A stretch of 64,000 bases of DNA, taken from the NCBI RefSeq assembly GCF_001640805.2, contig NC_066837.1:19096501-19160500 (forward strand). Reading direction: 5' to 3'. The DNA comes from Lates calcarifer. Lineage: Eukaryota; Chordata; Actinopteri; Centropomidae. Positions 40,876-53,515 of the stretch are shown piece by piece. Within the stretch, counting starts at the first letter, position 1, and every line of letters starts with the position of its first letter. The position numbers and the translations under genes were made by a program. The notes beneath the pieces are model-generated. The model was not told the origin of the DNA. It did no database searches and saw only the letters and a list, made by a program, of their open reading frames with translations.

Positions 40876-43800
40876 ATGGATCAACATATCTACGGCAATG
40901 TAGAAGAACCATCATATAATCGACGCAAGAGGAAAACATTTTCAGAAAATATTTATGAAATGAAAACAAGAGTCATGCTCAGGGACCACACAGGACTGGA
41001 CCTGCACTCTCAGGTAATGAACATGCAAACAGACACACAGCTTTACATATAATCTAATAGGACGTTGACTGCAGGTTCATGCAAATACTGTATGTGGACA
41101 TTCCTTACACACAGACACACACAAACACAGAACAGACAATATTTTCTTTAAAAAAAAAAGAAAACTTGTCAAAAAAACATTGTTCATTAATGGGGATGGT
41201 CAAAGGTCGGAGAAAAGAGTAAGAGTCTAGTTTCTTGTCATTTATGGTTTTAGCTTAAGACCAGAAGAAACTTACAACGGATGAATACATGTCAAAAATG
41301 AAATCGAAAAGCAAAGTTACAATATGCTTAGCTCTGTCAATGTACAGATGTTATGGAGAGGACATATCAATAATCTACCTCGTTTAGATTAAATAGCAGT
41401 ATTTTAAAACTGAAGGGATTACACCTACACAAACCCAGCATGAAGAACAAATAGTTTATATTTACTGCAGAAAAAACAGAGAAAAATAACATTACAGACC
41501 CACTTTGACATTCTCTCATTCTCAGGCATATAGCAGTGCTTAGAGCAACATACTACTATCAAAATGAAATATAAATATATGTATCTATTGAGTTGTATTG
41601 TGACTGACCAACACTGCAATAGAGCAACTTGGTTGCCTAGAAATTACATCCATATAGACTAAATTACTGGTTGGATCATGATCATGTTCATGGTTTTTAG
41701 TTAATTCTTTTTTTTAACATAAGCGCTGTATTTATGAACTGAGCCAGATGCACAAAGAGGCAGCTGGGGATGGCAGGACCGTGTTACCAGAGATCAGGGT
41801 TTGTGATCACAGTCTCCCCTGTAAATAAACACACTGTGTCTGAAATGACTGTGACACCTTTTCGTGTTAAACCACACCATGATCCTTTCCTGACTTTAAC
41901 CGAGTGCTGTGAGCTCTTGAACATAACCATAAAAACCATTAATGATGCTGTAGTCACTACACACTACAAATATTCTGGCAGAAAACAAATGTTGTCTATG
42001 AAAACTTAATCTGATCAACATCAAGTTTCCTATTGGCTGTTGCAAATTATTTCTCTATAATCATTATTCTCAGAGAAACAATATCTAGACCAAAATAAGT
42101 TTACGCTACACAGTTTTATTTGAGTTCACATGGAGCAACAAACACATGATAAATACTGACTTCTAGTTTCAGGTGCTGACGATATAAAGAAGAGTTCCTG
42201 CAGAGCTGCTGCAGTGTTTCTGGGTCTGCTGTGTCTTCTCCTCCTGGCTGGACTCATAACTCTGGTTTTCCTCTGTGAGTAGTGAGTTGGTAAGCTCATA
42301 GAGTGCACAGCAGGTGATAATGGTTAACAGTTTGTTTGTTTGTGCTATTACAGACACCCGAGGCAGGTCTGAGTGGGAAAAGGAGATGGTCCAGATACAG
42401 ACCGACTACAAGCAACCTGACTAGAGAGAGAAATGAGTTAAACAACAGTTACAACAACCTGACTGAAAAATTAGAGCAGCTACAGACCAGCTACAACATC
42501 CTGACTAGAGAGAGAAATGAGTTAAAGAACAGCTACAACATCCTGGCTGAAGAACAAGACCAACTTCAAAAAAAGGTTTGAAGAGATGAACAATGAGAGA
42601 AAAGATTTTCAAGAATGATTCAAGGTAATTATTTATTTCTTCATTTTTGCTGACAAATCACTCAAAGTTTGATTCAGTGCTTATGTGCTTTGTAAGTTCA
42701 TTATTGATATATCAGCTTACATGGGAAAGGTCTGTCAGCAATTATTGCTATGCCATTTAATATTCATGGTCCTCAGTGGATAACTCTTTGATGACCCTCT
42801 GGTCCTCCATCTAACATGGACTAAGAAAAGAACCTCACAGTGCTTCAGAAATATCTTTCATCTAATGTATGATTCTGTGTGCACTGCAGCTGTTTCACAG
42901 CCTTTTATACTCTAAGCCATGTTATTTATTTATTTATTTATTACTAAAGAACTAACATGGAATAGAAGAAAGCACCTCTCAGTGCTTCAGTGCTTCCTTC
43001 ATATTCATCTAATGTATGATCAAAATGACACCCCCATCACTTGTAAATGTATGAATTAAGGAACAGTTAAGTCACTGATTCACTTGAAATAACTGTGTTT
43101 GCTCTTTCAAGGGGCTAGTTCAGGACATGAATGAAAATTGATTACTGTGAATGATGATGTTACTTTGATGGTGTTGACACAGACAAACGTCACTGTGGGT
43201 GCTGGAGAAGTTTTGGCTCCAAATATTACTACATATCCTCTGAGCAGAAGACCTGGGAGGAGAGCACAGAGGATTGTCGGCAGAAAGGAACTGACCTGGT
43301 GATCATCAATAGTGAAGAAGAACAGGTGAGACAAAAATACCCTATATAATTTTCAATTAGAATTTTTTTTTTATTATCTAGAATTCATTATGAATTCTAC
43401 TGATAAGTACTCAACAATGATGAAAGCACACCTAGTGTTTTTGTGCTATTGTGTTTAACTATCATGTCTCATGTATCTTAATTTTTCTTTCAAACAGCGA
43501 TTTCTTATTGCTCTCAACAAAAGAGTTTGGATCGGGCTGACTGACCAAGAAAGAGGAGGGTGTCTGGAAATGGGTGGATGGTCAGCTCTGAGCACAAGGT
43601 ATCAAAAAACAACAAAAAGTTGTGTTATAATTACAGTAAACACAAAGAACAGCTGAGGCAGATGGGAATGACCAGGTATTTTGTCAAAAATCTAGTTGAC
43701 AAATTCCAATTTTGACCGATGAAAAGTCAGAGGATCACCAAAGTAATTAGAATTCATCCTCTGGAGACCATGGTTGTCTGTAAAAAATTCCATGGCAATT

Positions 43801-44272
43801 CATCAAATCAAATAACAAATTTCAAAAGTTTCAGAAAAACAAGTCAGGCAGTTGTTCTTATTAACTCACAACTCCAAAGTAACAGTGGGGACTGACACTT
43901 ATCATTATTCTTCAATCTCAGTCTCATTTAATGATGTACACATAACAATAACTCAGCTGTATTATTTGAAGTCAAGTTTAGCTCTCATTGTCATGATATG
44001 TGGATGAAAGTTTTAGATGAATATAATTTACTCACCCTAAAGCTGGAGCTGAGTACAGTCAGCAGAATCACAGTCCACACAGAAACTGTGAAAGAAAAGT
44101 GATTTCTGCTCTGTTTTCTCTTCACAGGTATTGGTTACCTTCACAGCCTGACAACTATGGAGAAGAGGATTGTGCAGAGATCCCAGTGGATGACCATGAC
44201 CCTTTATTGAAATGGAATGACATACCTTGTTCACAAAACAATTTCTGGGTTTGTGAAACAGTGGATGTGTGA
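40876..44272 (+). pseudogene. Gene F: type II C-type lectin receptor, QPD type, several 1-base indels
   Basis: Paralogue of gene E. Exons: 40876-41013 (tail MDQHIYGNVEE, ENIYEM), 42173-42274 (membrane), 42354-42624 (stalk), 43183-43325, 43498-43598 and 44128-44272. The CTLD has QPDNYGEEDC, KWND and WVCE. Exon 4 is intact at 143 nt, unlike gene E. Relative to E, exon 1 is one base short (138 nt, so phase 0 instead of 1). The stalk has an extra A in 'gactacaag', an extra A in the A-run near 42570 and a missing A near 42611. Exon 5 has a compensating extra and missing base. The stalk holds one more 84-nt (28-residue) module than E. As given, the joined frame is broken. AATAAA is at 44410-44415. 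Real decay or assembly error cannot be separated here. Confidence 0.7.
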
Positions 44273-44409
44273 AAGAAAATATGACAATGAAATGTATGTT
44301 AAAGCTGTTAATAATCTGATTATTGGAGATGATCAGATTAAAGTGTGTACTCTGGTTCTTGTTATTGAGACTAATTTCAAATATATTTGAAATATATACA
44401 TTTGCTTTC

Positions 44410-44415
44410 AATAAA
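44410..44415 (+). terminator. Gene F polyadenylation signal
   Basis: AATAAA about 140 nt past the stop codon in the same sequence context as after gene E. Confidence 0.6.
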
Positions 44416-45766
44416 GTTTTGAACTTGTCAAACATCTGTTGTGTTTCACTGTTATCCTCAAAAATAATTCATTATCTGATGTGCCACAGTGAAATGAAGC
44501 TTGTTTTATGTTCACTTCTGACATAACCTGGATACTGTGTGATCCGTGGGGCATGTGTGATGATGCCATCAAGTGTCTGTTGCAGTGGATCATGTCTATT
44601 TTTCCAGTATCACAGATGGTAGTTCCCAGTGTGTAACAACACTGCATTGTATCAATAAAAACACATCCACAGCACTATAACAACATGAGCATGTATAATC
44701 ATAGATTTATACTCATACATTAACTAAAACATTTCCAATATCTGCAGCTTGGGAATCATTACTGTCATGATTTATTTCTTGACTTTAATTTTTTTTGTAA
44801 TAAAAACTGTGAGCAGCATATTTACATAATATCACAGTAATGTAGTCTATTGTCTATTGTTTGGACTAATTGTGTACTTTATTCAGTTTTTATTGATACC
44901 ATGCATCAACCTTACCCACTGAGAATAGTTTAGTGATATCCCATATAAAAAGTAATCAAATTCCTGATGTAATATTGCTGAGTGTCGTCTAGTGTCATGT
45001 TGTTTAACCCCCTTTTCCATACTTTTGTGTGGTTGTTCATTAGGGACACCAAGCATTAATCAGAACAAAGTCAAAATTAAAAGAACATCGATAGCAATTA
45101 TTTTTATGGCTGTTTGTTACAGTGGCCCAAGCAAAGTACAAATCACATACAAGAGCGACAGCACAAATTTCATATATGATGTTATATATCAGAGGATTGC
45201 AGAGTCACAATCAGGAGCATAAGGATGACAATCTTTGGATGTTCAACATCACAATTGGACATCATTAGGCTTTTTTCACATCTTTTTCACCTTTTTTAAT
45301 AATGGGAAAAACACAGGTGTTACTAATAATATTGATGATGGCTTAGAAAATCCAAGACAGGTGTAGTCAGTGATCCACAGATATGTAGCATGTCTTCTCA
45401 AGTTCCATTGCAGCTGATAAATAATACTGACACAGTTCTGCATAAGTCAACATTTGTCTTCAGACATTTTCAGAAAATTTGTAGAAATAACTGTAGACAT
45501 GTGGCACAGTTTGCTGGCCAAAATCAGGAATTTTACACATACTAATTCTACTACTACCTAGTATGACAGGGTTTCTGTGCAGCCCATGATGCTCCGGGAC
45601 TCACAGGCCATTTCTCTTACCACCTGCAAGAGCCAGTTTCATGTAGTCTATCTTTTACTGCTCCAGGTCAGTTTTCACAGTTTCTAGTTGCCATGTTAAA
45701 AAAAAAAAGGTCAGCATCATCCATTTATCTGCAGAAGAAGAGCTGCAGAGAATCAAGACAGCAGAT
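44416..45766. other. Intergenic, no gene recognised
   Basis: The first 350 nt parallel the 3' flank of gene E (38108-38420). The rest is AT-rich with no coding or repeat signature I could name. Confidence 0.4.
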
Positions 45767-46105
45767 TTTATGAGGGACCCCAAGGGACATAATTCAGAAT
45801 TACCTTGTACATACACGTGACACCGAACTCATTCATATTATATACTGAAAACCTATCATACATACCAGTAAAAAGCTCTTACATACACAACTGTTTATAT
45901 AAATATGTGTGTGAGAACATTTTTTCAAGTGTGTGTGTGTGAGAACATTTCAATATTGTGTGTGAGAGAACATTTCAGTTGTATATGTAAGAGTTTATAA
46001 TTACTTGTATGTGTGAGAGATTTCAGTATATAATGTGAGTGAGTTGGTTTCATATCTGTATGTGCATGGTAATTCTATATTACGTCCCTAGGGGCCCCTC
46101 ATAAA
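45767..46105. mobile_element. MITE-like element with 38-bp terminal inverted repeats
   Basis: The left end 45767-45804 (TTTATGAGGGACCCC...AGAATTACC) and the right end 46068-46105, read inverted, match at 33 of 38 bases. The 339-bp element holds degenerate tandem copies of a GTGTGAGAACATTTCA-like unit and no open frame. It is therefore a non-autonomous DNA transposon; the superfamily and exact target duplication are unclear. Confidence 0.75.
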
Positions 46106-47389
46106 TCATGGCTCACTGTCACACTGTCATGACTTACTGAGATACAATACAACACATCCATGTAATTAGCAACACCTGTGCTTCTTACTATGACAGGTCA
46201 AAGTGTCTGCTGTGAAAAAAAAATCCTTGACTCATTACACAGTACGTAGGTCACTAAAGAGTCTCTACAATGAAGAGATATAAAAGTAATTTAAGTGCTC
46301 TTATGCTAAAATAACACAAAATGTCAGAGCCACTACAACAAACTGTAACATTGTCCACAGTGTCCATCTGCTTCCATGGAGGTCAATAGCTCGCTCTAAT
46401 TTCTGATCTGCTGAAATGTTTAGTTGTTCTGCTCCCTCAGGTGGTGGAGGACTGCTACAACACCCTGGAGCCATAATTGTCAAAGGGAAGGTGCTTGTTT
46501 TCTCCTACGACTGAGGACACTGTCAGATGTGAACATTTCTACATAGATAAACATGGGTTTGATCTCAGGTCTGTTGCAGATGGACTGGATAAAACGTCAG
46601 ATCACAGAGGTGAGATGTGTCTGTAAAAACTGGTGTGCACAAAATGGAGGCTGAGGATTCCATGGTTGCTATGTTTGTCTCCAGGTACATCATTTATACA
46701 TGATCATCTTTTAAATGTAAACAAAACAGTGAAGAAAAGTTTCACTTGACTCTGTTTCCTCAAAATTATCACTTCTGCTGAGAACTTCCTCCATCCTGAC
46801 AAAGACTAAAGACTCAGAGAAACTGACGAAAGCAGCACAACAGACTTCCACCATGGAAAATGTGAGATTTGATTTCTCTGTATTTGACCTATGAAACTTT
46901 CAGAACCTTTAAAGATGACTCATGTTTTACCAGCGAGCTCTGTCATGAACACTCCCTCTGTCTGAGGGTCACATGGTGCAGAAATTACATTGATGTGGAA
47001 TTTCAATTATTAATTCTTATTAAGGTCATTATTACTGTAATGATACATACTGTCAGTACTGGATTGCACCTGCTCATATTTATCTATTTGTTTAAAAGAA
47101 ATTTGGTTTAAAGAATTAAAAGCAGTACCTTACTGACAGTAACGTCATCTTTTGTATTTCAGTTTGCCAGCAGATATCTTTACTAATTACTTGGGTAAAA
47201 TCTTCTTATAAGTCTCCCTTTATAAAGTAATAGGATTTAATGTATTGTAATGTTTTCATGTATTGTTGTTTAACAATCAGCTTTTATTCAGAGATTTTTA
47301 CAATGTGAACTTCTTTGAGCTGCTGCACGCAAAAGCACATTAAGTCAATCACATATACACACACATTACATTATGTTCTTGATCTGACA
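46106..47389. other. Intergenic; second copy of the 38890-39230 block
   Basis: 46510-46890 repeats 38890-39230, including the ATG-donor context at 46853. The rest, up to the gene G stop codon, shows no gene. Confidence 0.4.
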
Positions 47390-48169
47390 CTAACTGGTAA
47401 ATGGATCCATCTCACACAACCAGTGCCGCTTGCTTCCACAGGGGGCGTCGTTCCAGTTGGCCAGCACTGGGTTAGAGTGATACATCTCCACACAGTCCTC
47501 TCTGTTGTTAGGACCACCACGATCTGGCTGACCAGACTGCCAAAATCTAAAGGACGATACAATGATGGAGGTCAGAGAGGTGCAGTTTAAATTTTCATGT
47601 TGGATTATCAAACTGAACCAATAAACCGAGAAGAATACTGTACACCTCCACAGTAAAAAATTATGCACAAATGTTTCACATTAAAAGACAAAGTCCCCCC
47701 CTTTATTGATTGATTGGTTTTAATAACATCATAAAAACATGATCTTAAACATCTGCAGGAAGTGGTGAGTTTCATAATAATAAGAATCATGATAATTAAT
47801 AAATGAAAATGTTATCACTATTAAAAATAAAAACTCAGAGCAACTCTTAAACTGAGTATTTCTTGGCAGTGCTAACACTGATTATTTTGTATGAGCCCAA
47901 GCACTGCTACAGCTGCCTAAATAGCACTCATCTCTGTGTTACTGATATCTGATGTCTAGCAGAGAGATTGAGGGTTGTCCTAAAGGCCTTACGGTTTAGT
48001 CAGCGCAGATCCATCCACCCATTTGAAGGTCCCACCTGTGTCGTGCAGACCGATCCAGAACAAGAGATTAGAAGTCCCATCCAGACGGTACAAGTCTCTC
48101 TGTTGAGATTGAGACAACAGAATGACCATGACTTCAACAGTTGTTCTTCAACATCAATGAATATCTCTC

Positions 48170-48210
<41 letters not shown>

Positions 48211-49310
48211 GATTTACTGTTCAGTACCTGTTCCTGTTCAGTGTTGATCACGACCAGGTCAGCTCCTTTACTCAGACAGTATCTTCTGCTTTCTTCCCAT
48301 GTCTTACTCTCACTGGAGAGAAAGTAACATCTGGACCTGATGTTCTTCCAGTCTGTGGGACACTGCTGAGAGGTCACAGAACCACTCAGCTCTGGAAGGT
48401 GAAATAAACAAACCACACATCACATGTTAGGCTCTGATGCATTTGGGTGCAGTACAGACACAGATGCTATTCTTACTTTTACAATTGACAATAATAATTA
48501 GAATAATATAAACATAACTAACAATTTCTCACATAAAGGTCTAACATGCTGCTGATGCTAAAATGATTAAAACATTCATATTTTATGTTTTAGACAAACA
48601 TTTAGAAAAACATTTAGTATATTTGTTGTTAAAGTAAGAACTGAAGTCAACTTTGATTTGATTTGGTGACTTAAACCAATTTTTTTCTTACCCCGTAGTA
48701 TCATTTTCAGTCTGTCCCTCTCCTCCTCCAATGTCATTATCCTGTTGTTGAGTTCAGTGTTTCTGTTTTCAAGCAGGTTTTTATCTCGGGTCAAGGCATT
48801 GAATCTCTCGTGTAACCTGTTGCAATCACCAAGCCTCTTTTGATCATAATCAATTCCCAACTTCTTCTTCTGGTTTTGGTCAGTAATATGAGTTGTGTTG
48901 CAGAATGGGGGAGTTGATTCCTTGTTGGAGTACACTGATAATAAAAAATAAAATAAAAAACAGAAAATTGTTAAATTCTATTTTTTTTAATGAAATCTAA
49001 ATAAATTGTTTTTTTTTCCTTTACAACAAATTGTGACATTACACCACTGAGTGTTGTTTGTGCAAAATTGTGGTGTTGTCTGTGCAGCTGTCTTAGCAAA
49101 TTTCAGGTTACACAATGCCATGTTTTTGAAATACACATTAAAGGACAAGAAACCACACTCACAAGTAAGACGTAAAGAAACATTGAGAATGGCTTGTGTG
49201 ATACACAGCACACCAAAGCTGAGGAAAAGCAGCTGAATGAATCTTCTCTCTGCAAAATCAACACACACAGACCAACAACAATCAAAGTCCATAACAATAG
49301 TAGCAGCCAT
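47390..49310 (-). CDS. Gene G: type II C-type lectin receptor, QPD type (first exon unresolved)
   Basis: Exons on minus: 49249-49163 (membrane span, LLFLSFGVLCITQAILNVSL), 48934-48692 (81-codon coiled-coil stalk, LTRDKNLLENRNTELNNRI), 48391-48228, 48099-47993 and 47546-47390. The CTLD is long form: CPTDWKNIRSRCYFLS, WIGLH, KWVDG, QPDRGG, EDC, WND and WLCE. Frame and phases (1-1-1-0-2) are intact over 758 nt. The N-terminal tail exon was not found with confidence. The frame is open upstream of the membrane exon to an ATG at 49310, but a good acceptor (TTTTGCAG) at 49251-49250, homologous to that of H and I, argues for a separate first exon further right. The membrane exon resembles those of H and I (LNxSLRLT), while the head is QPD type like B and C. 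Confidence 0.82.
48165..48210. repeat. (CT)n(CA)n microsatellite
   Basis: Lies in gene G intron 4, ending 18 nt past the exon 4 donor on the minus strand. Confidence 0.9.
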
Positions 49311-51396
49311 GATCTATTGTTGATGTATTAAAGACAGAGACACGGCACCTCTGCTCTTTGGCAATGTTCATGTTTACTATGTAGTTTATTGAGTTATCTT
49401 GTTAACTCTAAGAAACCACTAACATGTTATAATGGATATTAACATGTTAACATGGATAATTACAGCTTGAGTCTTGTAGGTTTTGTCATCATTTCTATCA
49501 GTTGCAATTACATCACTCTCACCAAATCAATTCCTGAGATCTGGAAACATGCAGCATTTCAACACAAAAGTGTTGTAAACACATTATCCACATTACCCGA
49601 GCCAGTTAATTTGAAAGTGAAACCAAAACGATGTCCAGAAAGATAATCTAAGACACTACACAATCAGTATCCTGAATAAGGCTTTATCTAATGTAACCTG
49701 TAGTTACGATGTCATGATTATGTCAGGTCATCACTGTAGGTAACCAGTTAGCCAGGTGGGCTAATGTTTTCAACTTAAGACAAACACACATGGAATTCAC
49801 TGGTTACAGTTCTCTTGATCTTTTGGTTTCAGAAATGTGATTGAAAAAAGTGTGCACTGTCAAAACACCTTAAAAGGAAATCCTATCATTACTTCCTTGA
49901 TGTGGTGTAATTCATGTCCTGTACCTCATGTCATGTCTTGTGCTCCAAGTTAGTGTTGACTTTTAAAGATTTTAACCAAGACAACAAAGTTCCTCTAACC
50001 AACCTTAACCAAGTCCTTTTAGTGCCTATAACCACTGTATTGCTATGAGCTGTATTATGAACACATTGTATGTAAACATTGTGCTGATGCGTTCAGTTAG
50101 AACATTTTGCAGTTTTACAGATCAAACTGTTTCCTTATTATATCCTCCTGAGAACCAAACAAAACAATTTCTGTTTTTGTGTGATTTCCTATCTATTTGG
50201 GCCAAAAAAAACACCTTACAATTTTAATTTTTTTAAACATATTTTTTATTTTAATTTCACAGCATGTCCATTGTAGAGGACAACAGGACGATATCTGTGT
50301 GAAAATAGAACTAAATTTAGAAAACAAGAAAAAAGGAGCAGATTATATCTTTGGCTTGGAAGGGTAACTCCAAATACTTAAGAAAGATAAAGGTGAACAA
50401 AATGTCCATTATAAAGGACATAAATGAATGGGCCAGGTCTCAGGAGGATATTGACATGGTGCTAGTGTGGCTAAACATACAGAAAACACTTGATGATCAA
50501 GTACAAAGACTATATTGACCAGTGCTATTTGACTGTACTGTGTGTTAATATTAAGATGATGAGTGTTATTACCTGTTTGATTTGTATTCCTACATTTTTG
50601 TCCACATCTCGGTTGCTCGTTCACAGAATCCAACATCTCCATTTGCTGCATACTCCTGGTGGCCTCTGCAGTATGTGAAACTTCAAGTTGATATGATTGG
50701 CAAATTGTGTGTTCCCTTTTCTGGTGTGTGTCTTCATCATAAGTGACATAACACACTCAGCAGACAGTTTTGGAAGAGCACAAAATAACAGAAGAAACAA
50801 AAAGGAAATCAAACATGTGATTAACACTACACTACATTTGTTTCCCCTCAAATTCAGTTTTCTTGTTGTGGAGTTGAATATAACTCAAAACTAAACTACC
50901 TCAAAAGTCTTACGGCATCTATGGGAAAAAATAATGACAGGGTCAGTAGAAATGAATATGAACCAGGGTGCAAGAGTTTGACGACAGAGGTTTTGAAAAC
51001 TAATTCCTTACTGGTACATACTGCATTACATGGAACATGTGTGTTTGTGTAACACATTCAAGACAACACTTCCACCATTGTGCATCATGAAATGACCAGT
51101 GTGAATTGACTCAGCAATCATAATACATTGGCAAACTAGACAACTTGGTTGAACCTGAAAAAGCAGGCGGCACAAATAAAACTCACAAAGACAGAAACAC
51201 TTTTGTCTGCTCCACCAGTCTTTACTCCTGTCCATGAAAAGAAGTTTCACTTGTGTTGAAATATGTGACTGTATGAGTGCCACAACATTAAACCCGACCA
51301 TTATCCACTGCTGTTTCAATTTATAGAAAAGCAAAAATTATATGCAGTGCCATGCTGTAAGGGGCAGTACACTAAACCTTAAAAGTGATGCTGTAG
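49311..51396. other. Intergenic or gene G 5' region, nothing firm
   Basis: It should contain the missing first exon of gene G and its promoter. A minus-strand candidate at about 50675-50581 (ATG near 50658) ends at a donor in phase 0, which does not fit the phase-1 membrane exon. No other feature was recognised. Confidence 0.3.
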
Positions 51397-51432
51397 AGAC
51401 AGATCTGTGGGCAGGAGTCCACAGATCTGTCT
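51397..51432. other. Perfect 14-bp inverted repeat (hairpin)
   Basis: AGACAGATCTGTGG (51397-51410) is followed by an 8-nt spacer and its exact reverse complement (51419-51432). The AGATCT core is itself palindromic. It lies 16 bp before the left copy of a 240-bp direct repeat. Confidence 0.85.
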
Positions 51433-51448
51433 GAGTGTTTAAAACAAC

Positions 51449-51692
51449 ATGACCATCATCTCCGGTAACCAGTTGACAAATTCTCTACAGCCTACTTCTG
51501 CTTCGTGTTAGTTAAAAGATTGGGACACAGCTTTGGCAGAGGACCTCGAGAAGTGTAGGCAGTGTTGGAAATACTGTGCTGCAATATAGCATGACATTGT
51601 GTTTCTATTGATTCTATTGTCACATGACTACATGACTAGATAAAAACATATACATATACATAAACATATATTGATATAAATGGCTCGCAAGG
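51449..51692. repeat. Long direct repeat, left copy (right copy 52675-52912)
   Basis: About 240 bp, nearly identical to 52675-52912 apart from one 6-bp unit in an ATACAT run and a single base near the end. It starts TGACCATC after the first base and runs to GGCTCRCA, so it could be an LTR pair enclosing about 1 kb, but no target duplication, primer-binding site or coding region was found. Confidence 0.8.
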
Positions 51693-52674
51693 AGTCAGAC
51701 ACAGAGGCAATGGCCTCACAGCTGGCTGCCGCCTACTCTCTCTCCCACAGAATGGCATTTTACTTGAGCCGTACTTTACTGCTGCTCAGGTAGGAAGAGG
51801 GTGGCCAGATTCAAGTTATCAAACAACACAATACAAATAAACAAAGGATTCTGCTAAAACTCCTTAGTTATTGCTGCCATCACAGCTATGGGAACACACA
51901 CACATATATATCCATAAAAGCACCAGATTTAACAGAATGTCATTTACTGCAAAATATTTTCACTCTCCCTCATGCAATTTAACCATGCCCAGCTCCTCAC
52001 TGCTAAGAAGCCTTAAATGTAAACAGCCGATGTACAACATTAAAGGAAGAACTTCAGCAGACAAAAAAAAAAAACAACAAAAAAACCCACCAAATACAGC
52101 TGACCCAATTCAACAGACCATGCCCCCCCCGGTGACACTGATGGCATGCACATTAAATTACCTTAACATAAATGAGTGAGAAAAGGTGTAATCATGCTTT
52201 CCTGTTTACATTCTGTGTACCAGAGTAGAGTGTTTAAAACAACATTACCTTCTTTTGAAGCGCACAAAGGAGGGAAAAGGTCTAAAGACACAAAACTCCA
52301 GCAACACTTATTGTATATGGCATAATTTTACCTTTATTAATGTTTTGCTCGTGGCCTTAACTCTGACGAAGGTCACATGCTGAAATGCGTCACTCTTGAA
52401 CTATTGGTGTCCAAACAGATAGAGAGATAGAAGTTGGTTGTCTTGTGCATGTGAGATCATGGTTTCACATGCTTTAAATTCATTACAATTTCACTTCCTT
52501 TGTTTGCCTGACGTCTAACCATGAAAATAAGGTTTGAGAACTTCCTCTTTTTCTTTCTCCCAACTCTAAAGTTATATTTTCTGACCATAGCAAGAGGCAG
52601 AAGCATGGAAGGTAATGGACTGCTTCAGGAGAACAGACCTGATAAAGATGAATCTGACATGTGCTGAGTAACTG
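51693..52674. other. Segment between direct repeats
   Basis: No gene. 52047-52125 shares 'gctgaccca', 'aacagaccatg' and an A/AAC-rich run with 55033-55135, so it is a small dispersed repeat. 52350-52400 has a 'ctctgacgaaggtcacatgc' tract resembling ends of fish retroelements. Confidence 0.4.
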
Positions 52675-52912
52675 ATGACCATCATCTCCGGTAACCAGTT
52701 GACAAATTCTCTACAGCCTACTTCTGCTTCGTGTTAGTTAAAAGATTGGGACACAGCTTTGGCAGAGGACCTCGAGAAGTGTAGGCAGTGTTGGAAATAC
52801 TGTGCTGCAATATAGCATGACATTGTGTTTCTATTGATTCTATTGTCACATGACTACATGACTAGATAAAAACATATACATAAACATATATTGATATAAA
52901 TGGCTCACAAGG
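52675..52912. repeat. Long direct repeat, right copy
   Basis: See 51449-51692. The near identity of the two copies implies a recent event or conversion. Confidence 0.8.
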
Positions 52913-53515
52913 GCCCGGATGTTACATCCATATAAGCAATATTACTATATACTTAACTCCAATACTTTAGAGAGTTTAAGAGTCTTACTGTGTAATAATG
53001 GCACTCTCAGAGCCTTTACATATCTACTCCTCTGCAGTGAAATATTTTAACAAAGCCACAAGTGCTTTGTCTTTCCATTTATTAGCTAATGTAATGTGTT
53101 ACAAATTCCTGTGATTTTGATTTATTTCTCTTGCATAATCTGTGATTCATTTGTAAAAAATTAAAAGGTCAAGCTTTGCTCTGAGGCAAAGAAATGTTTT
53201 ACTTAAGTGCACAAGTAATGAGAATTGTATAAAAAATTTACTAGTTTTAAAGAGGAAAGTGTAAGAGGATATTTGACTTAATATTTGGTGTGGATTAAAC
53301 TCTAAAGTAATTGTTTGTTTATCAAAAATTTACTTCCTATAGAGTTTGATGAATCCTTGGTGTAAGACACAGGAAATTAGGAGCCTCTTTGACTTTTAAC
53401 ATTTTGCACTTTGTGGTTGACAAAGAATTTGCACAAGTTCTAGCTGGAGCAACTATTAAAAGAAAAAGAAAAATGTAACATAACCTCATAATCTCCTTGG
53501 CGGCAGTAAAAAATG

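Noticed and set aside
45880..46060. CRISPR-like spaced short repeats
   Set aside because: Units are degenerate, not evenly spaced, and enclosed by MITE inverted ends in a vertebrate genome.
47315..48407. Several plus-strand frames of 88-119 codons
   Set aside because: Antisense shadows of gene G exons 4-6.
48987..49310. Unspliced start for gene G at 49310
   Set aside because: The frame is open, but a good acceptor homologous to those of H and I precedes the membrane exon, so the upstream open stretch is probably intron; kept only as the outer limit of the gene.
50581..50851. Candidate first exon and a hydrophobic minus frame for gene G
   Set aside because: The donor phase (0) does not match the phase-1 membrane exon and the hydrophobic frame has no splice context.
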